This document shows, one piece after another, positions 30,987 through 40,648 of a DNA stretch of 64,000 bases. The notes beneath the pieces are model-generated. The model made no database searches, had not been told where the DNA came from, and saw only the letters and a list, made by a program, of their open reading frames with translations. Every line of letters starts with the position of its first letter. Position 1 is the first letter of the stretch. Source of the DNA: Hyaloperonospora brassicae. Taxonomy: Eukaryota; Oomycota; Peronosporomycetes; Peronosporales; Peronosporaceae. A program made the translations under genes and the position numbers. Location of the stretch: the NCBI GenBank assembly GCA_947650285.1, contig CANTFL010000144.1, forward strand, positions 1-64,000, in the 5' to 3' direction.

Positions 30987-32467
30987 ATGGTCAAGACGCC
31001 CGTCGATATTCGCCAGCTCGGCGTCGCTTTTGGCGCTGGCGTAGCTGCTGCAATCGTCGCGCAATGCGCATACCGAGTCGTGCTCAAGCGCCGTCGACAC
31101 GCCATTGATCGTGCGTCAACGTCGATCGCAAGAGAGTTTTCTGGAACCGATGCCGCTGCGCAGGAACTGCTAGCGGAGCAGATGTCCCGCGTCGCCTCTT
31201 TCTTTGGCCCTGAAAGCTTTGACAAGGTCAAAGACGCGTTTGTTGTGGTCGTGGGTCTAGGCGGCGTGGGTTCTCATGCTGCGCATATGTTGGCACGCTC
31301 GGGCGTTGGCAAGTTGCGACTCATCGACTTTGATAACGTGACGCTGTCGTCGCTGAATCGCCACGCAGTGGCTACACGAGCTGACGTGGGGCTGTCCAAA
31401 GCAGCGGTGATGAAGCGCCATCTACTCGAGATCGTGCCAGATTGTGAAGTCGAAGAGATGGCGGTCATGTTTGAGGCGAATTCGGCTGAGGAGCTGCTGG
31501 AAGGTGGCAGACTGAACAAACGCTGCAACGGTTTTTCTCGTGTCAACGACCTGAACAAAGACTGATAAGTTTATGCTGAGCAGGCGACATCACGTACGTG
31601 CTGGACTGCATTGATGACGTCAAGACGAAGTGTGCACTACTAGAGGCGGTAACGCGGAAGAAGCTGAAGGTGATTACAGCGACAGGAGCTGGTGCCAAGG
31701 CCGACCCGACGCGTCTGCAGATTGGATCGCTCAAGGACGCTGTCCGTACGTAGAGCGAGGTTGTGAGTCATCGGACAGGAGGACCAATGTCTCATGTCGC
31801 TGTTTTGCTTTCTTGGGTTGTCTGATGCTGTGTCGTAGGAGACCCACTTGCTACGAAGATCCGATACTTTCTAAAGAAAAAGGGCGTCTCGTCATCCGAG
31901 ATTACGACCGTCTTCTCGAGTGAGAAGAGTTTGTGCAAACTGCTGCCTCTGAATGCAGAGCAGGCGCAAAGTCCTGAAGAGTTTGGTAACGTGGAGAACT
32001 TTCGCATTCGTGTGATTCCCGTGTTGGGAACAATGCCAGCTCTTTTTGGACAGTCAATGGCGGCCTACGTGCTCTGTGACCTTGCTGGAAAGAAGATCAA
32101 CCCCGAAGCAACGGCGCGGCTATCGCGTGACCAGAGGAACAAATTGTACCAGAAGCTACAGCAGCGTGAGCACGTGCTGTTCCACGAGGGCCACAAGATC
32201 GAGTTGCAGAAGGACGACATTGAGTTCATTTACCAGGAAATATGGCGAGGCTGCAGCTCGGTTGGTGGAGCGAGGAACGGCGGCCACGATCGTCTGTACT
32301 TGTCTCGGTGGCGTGCGGACCGACCGCTGCACCCGGACAATGTGGTGTACCTGACGACGAGGGAGCTCGCTATCTTAGACAAGGACGGCGTCCAAGGCTT
32401 TGACCCTGCTATTGTTGCCCGCGTTGATGCGCGGCTCCGCCAGTTTGGCAGCTGGGCTGTGTTGTAG
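30987..32467 (+). CDS. TCD1: tRNA threonylcarbamoyladenosine dehydratase (TCD/TcdA, E1-like)
   Basis: Forms cyclic t6A37 from t6A in tRNA using ATP; a ThiF/E1-superfamily enzyme. Exons 30987-31503, 31584-31745 and 31839-32467 join in frame (435 aa). The N-terminus has a membrane segment (LGVAFGAGVAAAIVAQCAYR) followed by KRRR, as in fungal Tcd1/Tcd2, which sit on the mitochondrial outer membrane. Then the nucleotide-binding VVVGLGGVGSHAAHMLARSG, RLIDFDNVTLSSLNRHAVAT, YVLDCIDDVKTK, ITATGAGAKADPTRL, and after exon 3 starts RDPLATKIRYFLKKKG, all in TcdA order. The start is the ATG at 30987, placing the membrane segment early; codons upstream lack an ATG. The upstream region is a decayed LTR. Gene symbol is by family; the paralogue number is not implied. 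Confidence 0.9.
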
Positions 32468-32708
32468 CAGTTGAGCAGTAGAAGGTTGATGCTATTAGAC
32501 GTAGAGTGAAGTCCACGACGATAGGGCGTCGGGAATGTGCATGCTGAGACCGTCGCTAGAAGCGAATGAAAAAGACGGTCGAAACCTGGAAATCTGACAT
32601 TCTGTACCGTCAAGTAGGGACACCCTGCGCCAAAACACTTGGATGTTGTATGCGCCCAGCCGTTATCGTGCACCAGTTGCTGTACAGAAGATCAAATTCA
32701 CTCGTCTC

Positions 32709-34385
32709 ATGGCTCAGCGACTTACCCGCGAGTCGTTCCCGCAGTGGATTCACGGCCTCGATGCGTTCCTTTTCGACTGCGATGGAGGTACAATAAAGTA
32801 GAGAACGAACGTATTGTACCGCATAATGGGCCGAGACCCACACATGGTTTGGTGCACTCACGACGTGACTATGCGGGACAGTTTTGTGGCGTGGAAATGC
32901 TCCGATTGACGGTGCGGCGACTATGATTCGACTTTTGCGACAGCTCCAGAAGCGCATCGTCTTTGTAGTACGTTACACACTAAAGAGCTGAACTGGAAGA
33001 GTCAGACGTAGTCGCTAGCGGTGGTAGTGGTGATGGGGCCATTTTACGGCATTGATTACTACTTACCATCTTTTCGTGTGTTGGAATGCCGTGTAGACCA
33101 ACAATGCCACGAACAGTCGAGCGACTTACGTGAAAAAACTCGGTATGGATGGATGTATCTCCATTGTATCTGTCGATGCACTCGTTGAGATTCGACTGTC
33201 TCGAAGAGTTCTGGTCCTTTTCTCACCCTGGACGTGGACGTGGTGGTGTATGGGTGCGACTGGTCATGTGCGACAGCATCGCAGGGCATTCCTGCTGTCG
33301 AGGCCGATATTGTCACGTAAATCATGTAGCACGCGACTACTCTAGAGCGCTGGTTCTCAACTGATCGGACGCGGACTCGTGCTTTGTTTCGTGTGCGTCT
33401 ACTCTTTTAGTTCTGCATGGGCTACCGTGCAGTACATGAAGCAACGCAAGATCGAAGGCAAGGTCTACGTGGTGGGTGAGGCGGGTCTCCAGACGGAGCT
33501 CGAGATGGGAGGGTATCAGGTCAGCGGCATGGAGCACAGCGACATCAAGGGGCTTCCGCACGTGCCGGATATCGACATGGAAACAAAAGCTGTTGTCTGT
33601 GGACTCGACCGGTATGGAAGTAGTACACAGAGGAGATTGTGGCTCTGATGTATGAAGTAAAGCTCATGTCAGTAACGTTGTGCGGTTGTCTGCACAGGTA
33701 CCTTTCGTACTACAAGATGGCGCATGCTACAGCGTGTGTTCGTCAGATTCCGGGCTGCCACTTCATTGCCACCAACCCGTGCGTTCGTGTCGTCCTCCTA
33801 TACTACTTGTTGGATGTCCACCTCAGTGATGATGTACGCTTTACGTTCCGAGCAGGGACTCGACGTACCCAACGGATGGCGCCGTTGTTCCTGGCGGTGG
33901 CTCTCTGGTCCACATGCTGGAGTGCGCTATTGGCCAGTACGTACACCCTTCCACCTCGCTGGAAGTACTCAGGTGCTTATCTTGTGGCGTTTGCTGTGCA
34001 ATCCAGTCCTCCTGAGGCAGTGTGTGGCAAACCGTCGCAGGACCTGCTCCAGACCATCGTTGCCACTTACAAGCTGGATCCTTCACGCACGTGCATGGTG
34101 CGCTTTTTGTGCTCGCTGCATCTCGTGTAACGAGTAGGGCTCTGTCTGACACGTGACACTTGCTTCTTCCTGTCTTGTGCTCGTGGTGGTGCCATTTAGG
34201 TGGGTGACCGTCTTTCGACGGACATTGAGTTTGGCAACGCCGGTGGTCTGCACACGCTATTGGTGCTGACTGGCATCACGCACGAATCTGAACTAGGCAG
34301 CATTGCGAATGCTGTCCACGTGCCTGATCACTACGTCGACTCCGTGGACGTGATCAACCAGCTCCACACTGAAACGAGCATGTAG
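32709..34385 (+). CDS. PGP: HAD phosphatase, phosphoglycolate / 4-nitrophenyl phosphatase family
   Basis: Haloacid-dehalogenase hydrolase that removes phosphate from phosphoglycolate or related small substrates in the cytosol. Exons read by splice phase: 32709-32787 (ends in the nucleophile motif FLFDCDG), 32882-32967 (VLWRGNAPIDGAATMIRLL), 33097-33142 (TNNATNSRATYVKKL), an uncertain exon near 33160-33200, 33411-33611 (EGKVYVVGEAGLQTEL, AVVCGLDR), 33698-about 33780 (YLSYYKMAHATACVRQIPGC, FIATNP), about 33860-33940 (STYPTDGAVVPGGGSLVHML), about 34005-34098 (KPSQDLLQTIVATYKL) and 34200-34385 (GDRLSTDIEFGNAGGLHTLL). These are the PGP motifs in full order. About nine exons in 1.7 kb is dense for this region. 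The fourth exon is the weak point of the model. Confidence 0.85.
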
Positions 34386-34589
34386 CATTTCCAGCTACAC
34401 GATGCGTTCTGGCGATGTAGCTGCTTGGCCTGTCCATGCATGATGTCCACCATGTAAATCGGCCCATTCGGTCCAATTGAAGCACCGAGAACACCATTAG
34501 TCGGTCGTGCCTGCGCTGAATAAACACGGGCTTGCAACAACACGAGCGATATCTTACATTATTGACATTGACTAATTGGAGGTGTTGGC

Positions 34590-36679
34590 TTATAGCGATG
34601 GCGAGACACCGCCCCGAGTTTTCAGCTTAAGCCGTGGAATCGATCCGTTGCTGCCACTGTTCACAAACGCGTCGAACATTGAGAAACTGCCAACGCCCGC
34701 AGCGACACCAGCACCGCCTGCAAATCGGTTTGGCACACCAAAATGGTTTGCATTGGAAGCCCTCTTTGGTCCAACGGGAGCTGAGTTCATGCGACGCGCC
34801 CCTTCATTTCTTGTTGACGCATTACGTGCGCTTGCAGTGCGTGGGCCTGGTGATACAGCTTTCGGCTTCATGAGAACTGATGGACCTACTGGTGACATGA
34901 GAGGGGTGGGAGTCCGCAGCAGTCGTGGCATTGGTGACTTGGCCAAACGTTTCGTGATCTCAAGAAACTGCAGCTTCTTCGTGGGGGTCACATCCACTTG
35001 CTTCGCTTCCCGCTGTCGTTTCCGCGTCGGTGCACGCAGGTTTTCGGGCGAGTCATTGTCGCTCATCAGTCCGCTGCTGTTCAGACTAATGTTCAAATCT
35101 TCTTCGGCAATTATTTGATCTGATCGAGGCACGTCCGCGTCTGCTGTATCATCCGACAACGCTTCTCCCATTTCCGCCTGCTTCTTCGCTGCCAGCGACT
35201 TTGCCGCTCCTTGCTTTTGTGCGTTCTTCATGTTTTTCCCCAAAACTTTCGGTGTGCTTATATCTTGTCTCTTGCTCATTTGAGCGAGAAGCTCAGCGTT
35301 TGCTAGCCGATCCTTGATCGACATCATCTCCGTTTTACCAGCGGTCTTCCTCTTTTGTAGCGGACCGACCACACACTCCTCGACCTCAGCTACTAGTGGT
35401 GCATTCTTTGACTTCGAATTGGTCACACGATCTCGCACAACCTTGCCGTTTCCAATCGTCGTTTTGCGTACAGACCCGGCAGTAGTCTCAACACTTGCTG
35501 CACCCTTCTCGGGGATGGCAGCGATCGCAATCTTTGTTGCGGCCGTTCTCGCCGAATCATCTCCCGGTTCAGTACAGTTTGCTTTTTGGCGATCCTTTGC
35601 AACCTCTTTTCTGCGTTTCAAACGCTTTTTAACAGGCACCACTGGCGGCGCGGGCACCGGTTCAGCCTCGGGCTCGCCATCCTCATCGTCCTGTTCATCC
35701 CGAGCAGCTGCGTCCACTTCAGCCTGCCGCTTTGCTTCTGCCTTTGTAAAGTTGAAGTCCAGTGGTGGACTTCGTTTCTTCTTCATCACCTTTTTCTGAG
35801 CTGTTGGTACCTTCGTCTTCATCGGCAATGGTGGTTCTGCAACGTCTTGGACGCCCGGCAAGATCAAACTCATTGTGGATGGCTCATTATCGACATCCGA
35901 GTCACTGCTATCTTTGAGCATCGATAACAGATTCAGCAGACCGTTGTCAGGGAGCTCTGGCGGTGGACTATCGTACGCACTGACTGCACTCGTGGTCTTC
36001 TTTTCCTTCTCAGTGACAACCTCTTCATCGTCTGGTCTTGTCACTCGTACACGAACTGGTGCGATTCTCTTTCCTTTCGTCTTTTGATGCTCTTGCTTTT
36101 CCTGCGTCGCCCCACTCGTTAGCCCCTTCAAATTTGTTCTGCTCTTTTCCTTGCTCTTCTTCGTCAATTTTAACGCACTTTCGTCCGTCTGCGTGCCGCG
36201 CCCTGTCACTTTCTTCTTCCTTTCCACTTTTGCTCGCTCTTTTTCCCATTTACAACGCAGGGCCTCCTCACGCGCACGTTCAGCTTTCTCACGTGCCTCT
36301 TCTTGCTTCCTCTTCTTCTCTTCCTTGTGCTTCTTTTTTCTCTCCTTCTTCTCGCACTCAAGTCGACGTAATTGACAATTGTACTGTAATTCCTCTCGCT
36401 CCATCTTTTCCGTCAGAAGGAAATGCTGCCACGTTTTCTCAAGCCGCTGACACCGCAACTCAACCACTTCCCACTACACCACAGAAAGAAAGTATCCAAA
36501 GCGTCGAGTGTCATACAAAGTCACGTAAAAGCATCAAGAAAGGAGATCGAAGGACGCACTTGTAGGTCGTACGCCTCCAACAGGAGCTCTTCCGGGTGCA
36601 CTCGGCCGCGCACGTCGTCGTCCGTCGTCGTCGTCGTCGTCGTCGTCGTCATTAGCATTGAGCTCTCATGAGACTTCAT
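34590..36679 (-). CDS. Unknown Lys/Glu-rich coiled-coil protein
   Basis: Two exons: 36560-36679 and 34590-36473 (86-bp intron, phase 0, joining LLLEAYDLQ to WEVVELRCQRLEKTW), 667 aa. The N-terminus contains a run of nine threonines encoded by a trinucleotide repeat (about 36611-36651). Residues about 40-130 form a highly charged coiled coil (EKKERKKKHKEEKKRKQEE and on). The rest is low-complexity and basic with Ser/Pro-rich patches (SPMPRLLRTPTPLMSPVGP) and several Lys/Arg clusters that could be nuclear signals. No domain recognised. I considered INCENP because of the coiled coil but see no clear IN-box. Tail-to-tail with the phosphatase; head-to-head with ARPC1. Confidence 0.75.
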
Positions 36680-36897
36680 ACGACTGGACCCAGCAAAATC
36701 AATATTTAGAGTGACGCACACCACACGACACGGTACCCGGTACACTCATACCGAGTCCACCCACTGCAGTACCGGTAGGTTTTTCTCGTTTAGAAATTGT
36801 TTGATCGATCGGTCGGTATCGATCGGATACAAGAGCGATGCCCCGCGCGCGATCATTTCTAAAAAAAGAGAGTCAGTCGTCGATCCTTTCGAGCACC
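36680..36897. promoter_or_regulatory. Shared upstream region between the coiled-coil gene and ARPC1
   Basis: 218 bp separate two divergent start codons, so promoters of both genes must lie here. It holds CACAC-rich sequence and GATCGATCGGTCGGTATCGATC (about 36802-36823, partly palindromic). No element can be assigned with confidence. Confidence 0.5.
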
Positions 36898-38668
36898 ATG
36901 ACCGCAGGGGGCGACGCGCAGCTGTTTCGCTTGGCCAGCGGCATCTCGTGCCACGCGTGGAACAGAGACCGCAGCAAGTTGGCCATCTGTCCCAACTCGA
37001 ACGAGATCTGGATCTACTCGAACTGCCACGCGCTGGACCCGTCCCAGTGGCGCAAAGAGGCCGTGCTTACGGAACATGATATGCTTGTCTGTGGTCTGGA
37101 CTGGTCACCCGTGCACGACCAGCTGGTCTCGTGCTCGCACGACCGCGGTGCTTTTGTGTGGAAGTATGAAGCTGCGTACCGGCAGTGGAAGCCGCTGCTC
37201 GTAGTGCTACGTGTGACGCGCGCAGCTACGAACGTCAAGTGGAGCCCAGACGGTAGATCAAGGGATTGATATGTTGATTTACTGAGCGAGAAAGAGAGAG
37301 AGAGAGAGAGAAAGAAGAGTGGTGCAATGAGGCGATGCTGATAATGTTTTTGGTTTTTGTGTGCGGATGTATAGGCAAGAAGTTTGCAGTGAGCAGTGGT
37401 GCCAAGTGCGTCTCCGTGTGTTACTACCAGGAAGCAGAGAATTGGTGGGTGAGCAAGATCATCAAGCGTCACAAGTCCACGTACGTAGAAACAAACGGGA
37501 GACTGGTAACAGAGCTTGTGCAAAAGCTTGGCCAAAATAGTCACCTCACGTGTCGTGAGTGTGTAGGGTGACGGACGTGGACTGGCACCCGAATAGCCAG
37601 CTACTGGTGACTGCAAGCACGGATCTCAAGTGTCGCGTGTTCTCGGCGCACGTGAATGACGTGGACGGACCACCTGACGCAGGTCCGTTTGAAGCTTTGC
37701 CGCCTTTTGGTGAGCCGCTGGCGGAGTTCGACAATGCTAGCGCGTGGGTGAATGCCGTGGCGTGGTCTCCGAAAGGCGACTGCTTGGCGTTTGCTAGCCA
37801 GGGGTCATCCATCCACATTGTGCACTTTGGTGCGCCCGGCGAGTATCCGACGATTCAGGTACTGTTCGAGAGGGAGGGAGACGTGGATCGTCGCTTGGTG
37901 TTCACTTGATGTTTCTGCGCTATCTGTGCCGTGTGGTGCACGTGAAAATGCATGATTAGTCGATTCGGTTCTCGCACCTGCCGCTGATGCGGATCACGTT
38001 TCTGTCGAACTCCGCCATTGTCGGCGTGGGCTACGATTTCAATCCGATGCTGTTTTCTAAAGATGGCAGCAACTTTTGGTACGAAGTCTGCTTTCCGTAG
38101 CGCAGTAGTGCTTGGCATGATGAAGTGATACATTTTTGGTTAATGCAGGTCGTTTTCTGAGTTCGTGGACAAAAAGCCGACTGAGGCTGCTGTGAAGAGA
38201 AACTTGGGCGGTTTTAGTGCAGGCACGCTCGAGTCATATGTGATACTGCAACGATATCGTGCTGACTCTGCAGTGTGCACGTGTGTCGAATTCAGCCCGG
38301 AGCTTATTTGAAAGCAAAGTCACGCGTGGACAGTCGTCCGATGCTACTCAACACGATAAGAATATGTTGTGGATGTACGTTGATGTGTCTGATCACGAGT
38401 AGAGCCTCGATTTGTTTGGGCGAGTTGCTGATGACTCGATTGTTGACTGCAGGAAACACGAGAGCAACATTACGTGTATCCAGCCTTACGCCCGGTCCGC
38501 CTCTGGTGGTGTGACGGAATTTTCCACTTCAGGTATGTACCATGCTCAGGCGCTTCTGGTGCTCGTGGTGGCTCTGATTGTTTTTGCTTTTGGTTAGCGC
38601 TTGACGGCCGCGTGGTTCTCTGGAAACTGGGGAGTCTACGCGTGGAAATGAGTAAGCTGCATCTGTAA
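36898..38668 (+). CDS. ARPC1: Arp2/3 complex subunit 1 (ARPC1), WD40 protein
   Basis: WD40 beta-propeller subunit of the Arp2/3 complex, which nucleates branched actin filaments. Exons by phase: 36898-37252, 37375-37480, 37567-37858, 37960-38078, 38149-38239, 38274-38374, 38453-38532 and 38598-38668. Family signatures: ISCHAWNRDRSKLAICPNSN, EHDMLVCGLDWSPVHDQLVS, VWKYE, ATNVKWSPDGKKFAVSSGAK, CVSVCYYQEAENWWVSKIIK, STDLKCRVFSA, AWVNAVAWSPKGDCLAFASQ, SNSAIVGVGYDFNPMLF, and the C-terminal KHESNITCIQPYA and LDGRVVLWKL. The donor of exon 5 is the least certain. A GA-rich run (about 37290-37312) sits in intron 1. The gene ends 230 bp before the convergent SET gene. Confidence 0.93.
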
Positions 38669-38898
38669 ACAGACATGGTTTTGCCGTCGCTGACGAAGTG
38701 AACCCACGCAAGATACTCGCAGTCAAGCGGAAGATAAGAGCACTCGCGGTGGCACCTTGACGATACACTCGCAGAATTGAGCTTCAGTGCCAGAATGAAC
38801 ACGGTGTTGGAAGGGAAGTCTTTCACCTTGCTGGCGATTGATTTGTCACACTCGTCCCCTCCACTTATTGGCCTCCACTATTTGTGTTGTGACGAAAG

Positions 38899-40278
38899 CT
38901 ATTCGTAAACTCGCTTCAGCCGTTTATACTCTTGGCGATACTGGTTCTCAACGACCGATGCATGGCGGAAGTCTTTCCATTCGGGGAACTCCGTGAGCAG
39001 CACCGTCGGATCGTAAGACAACAGCAGCTGGATGCCCTGACTTACGTCATTCAACGTACGTGCGAGATCGATGTGGTCCGGGTTCAGGTACGTCCGCTGA
39101 AGCTCGAGCAGCTCGTAACTGCTGCGCAGGAACAGAATCGAGTACTCACAAAGTCGCTCAGACTTCGTGCGCAGAAGCAGATCACACGAGTCCGCTACCA
39201 ACTTGTGGATGCGCATAAATACCAGGTGATCATGAGCTGCAATTTCCAGCGCGTCTGAGAGTGCCTCCAGCGCTACCGATAACGCAGCAGCAGCACTTTT
39301 CGGCTTCGCTCGAATCACCTCCTCTGCAGCAGCTAGCACCTTTTCCAAGTCTTGCATGCACGGCTTCGTGCCACCACTGCCACGAGCAGCACTGGATGGT
39401 GGGGGCAATACGCTATCCCCTCGCTTGCAGAGCTCACACTTGCATTCAAAGCCAAATTGCTCCCAAAGGTTCTTCAGTCTGTTGTCGCGACTCTGTTCGC
39501 GCGGATATAGATAAGAAATCGTAAGCTGCTCTCCCTTGGCAATGGGTCGTGCCACCCGCACCTCCGACACGGCACCTTTCGGTCCCAGACCTTCGGGCGT
39601 AAACTTGACACAGTTCGGGTTACACTCGTGATTGAACATAGCACTGTACAGGAAGATACCGCTGTCGAAGGCGTTGCACTGCATAGCCAGTACATTCTGC
39701 AGCACTTGGTCGCGCGAGAGTGCTAAGGAATCAAAGTTCAAGCACAACGCGTCCACTTGCAAGCCGTACTTCTCCCTTGCTGCAGCGAGCAGTTCTTCCG
39801 GCAGCTCGCTGAGATCTTCAGGGTACAAATTGCTCAAACGGTCCATAATGTCGGCATGATCAGGCCGCACCAGCACGGACTCCATCGTGGCCAGAAAGAA
39901 CTCGGGGTCTGATGCATCCACGTCGCGCGGCCAGGGCACGTACACCTGCTCCACGAGCACTTGTGTACCCGGATCCAAATCCCTCAATGCCACGTATCCG
40001 CGTGATCCACCGACACTGTCAAAGCTCGTGACCAGATCAATGGGCCCGACTGCCAACGGCTTGACATCGTCCCAGGTCTCGTACAAACTGCGTGGGACTG
40101 GAGCTGCTGCTTCCTGCTCATCTCTCGTGGCGACCGCCGGCCTGGATTCAGCACGCGTATTAACGTGCACTTCTGTGGGAGGTGCCACCAGCGGCGGCGT
40201 TGCTGTCTCATCGTCACTGCTGTCGTCGTCAAAGAGCCCAAAGGCTGCCTGGACCGACACACTCGGCTGGCTCGTCAT
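38899..40278 (-). CDS. SET-domain protein (SMYD-like, without MYND finger)
   Basis: Single exon, 459 aa. The SET domain methylates lysines with S-adenosylmethionine. Motifs: GGSRGYVALRDLDPGTQVLV (start of SET, about residue 88), FLYSAMFNHECNPNCVKF (NHxCxPN signature), VARPIAKGEQLTISYL (GEELTISY-type motif) and the post-SET cysteines FECKCELC. The C-terminal 150 residues are helical and resemble the TPR-like tail of SMYD proteins (LELQRTYLNPDHIDLARTL). No MYND zinc finger is visible. The acidic N-terminus (FDDDSSDDE) is probably disordered. Start: ATG whose codon overlaps an in-frame ATG of the opposite strand. Substrate unknown. Confidence 0.88.
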   Translation of the reverse strand: MTSQPSVSVQAAFGLFDDDSSDDETATPPLVAPPTEVHVNTRAESRPAVATRDEQEAAAPVPRSLYETWDDVKPLAVGPIDLVTSFDSVGGSRGYVALRDLDPGTQVLVEQVYVPWPRDVDASDPEFFLATMESVLVRPDHADIMDRLSNLYPEDLSELPEELLAAAREKYGLQVDALCLNFDSLALSRDQVLQNVLAMQCNAFDSGIFLYSAMFNHECNPNCVKFTPEGLGPKGAVSEVRVARPIAKGEQLTISYLYPREQSRDNRLKNLWEQFGFECKCELCKRGDSVLPPPSSAARGSGGTKPCMQDLEKVLAAAEEVIRAKPKSAAAALSVALEALSDALEIAAHDHLVFMRIHKLVADSCDLLLRTKSERLCEYSILFLRSSYELLELQRTYLNPDHIDLARTLNDVSQGIQLLLSYDPTVLLTEFPEWKDFRHASVVENQYRQEYKRLKRVYE

Positions 40279-40648
40279 GCCACCAATGAGTGTTTATGTA
40301 GCGCACACCACATTCACGCAAATGATTGTCGCAAGGGCCAATACCGACACCTCGTTTTTGTGGCGCTTGCGGCACCCACATCTCGACGCGCCCGCGGTAC
40401 TACCGGACCAATCTATGGTCGAGGACTGGAGCGTCGCCGTTGCTGGCCGCAAGCACGAGCGCACACCACTTCCGTCGTCGCCGACGCACAAAGCGCAGCT
40501 CCCTCTATCGTCTGTGGTCGTCGGGCCAGATCCCTCGCGTTTGCCGCATGGCGGAGGAGACCCCCTGTCGCACGCACACCCCCACCCCTACTTGCAGCAG
40601 AGTGATGGTCTGCCGCGCGCAACGTCCGGGTTGCCTCTAGGTCGACGC
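40279..40648. promoter_or_regulatory. Intergenic region between SET gene and transposase-derived gene
   Basis: 370 bp between the SET start (minus) and the preferred start of the Tigger-like gene (plus). The plus frame is open through it and could extend the Tigger-like protein to an ATG at 40277, but the encoded stretch is low-complexity and without domain, so I read it as a divergent promoter and 5' UTR. Confidence 0.45.

Noticed and set aside
36611..36651. GTC trinucleotide run as a sequencing artefact or regulatory repeat
   Set aside because: It is within exon 1 of the coiled-coil gene and encodes a threonine run in frame.
34590..36679. INCENP (chromosomal passenger) identity for the coiled-coil protein
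   Set aside because: Charged coiled coil and basic tail fit, but no IN-box sequence could be seen; left as unknown.
39887..40648. Upstream extension of the Tigger-like frame to 39887 (874 aa in total)
   Set aside because: The first 390 bases lie opposite SET-domain coding sequence and the rest is low-complexity; the HTH begins at 40649.
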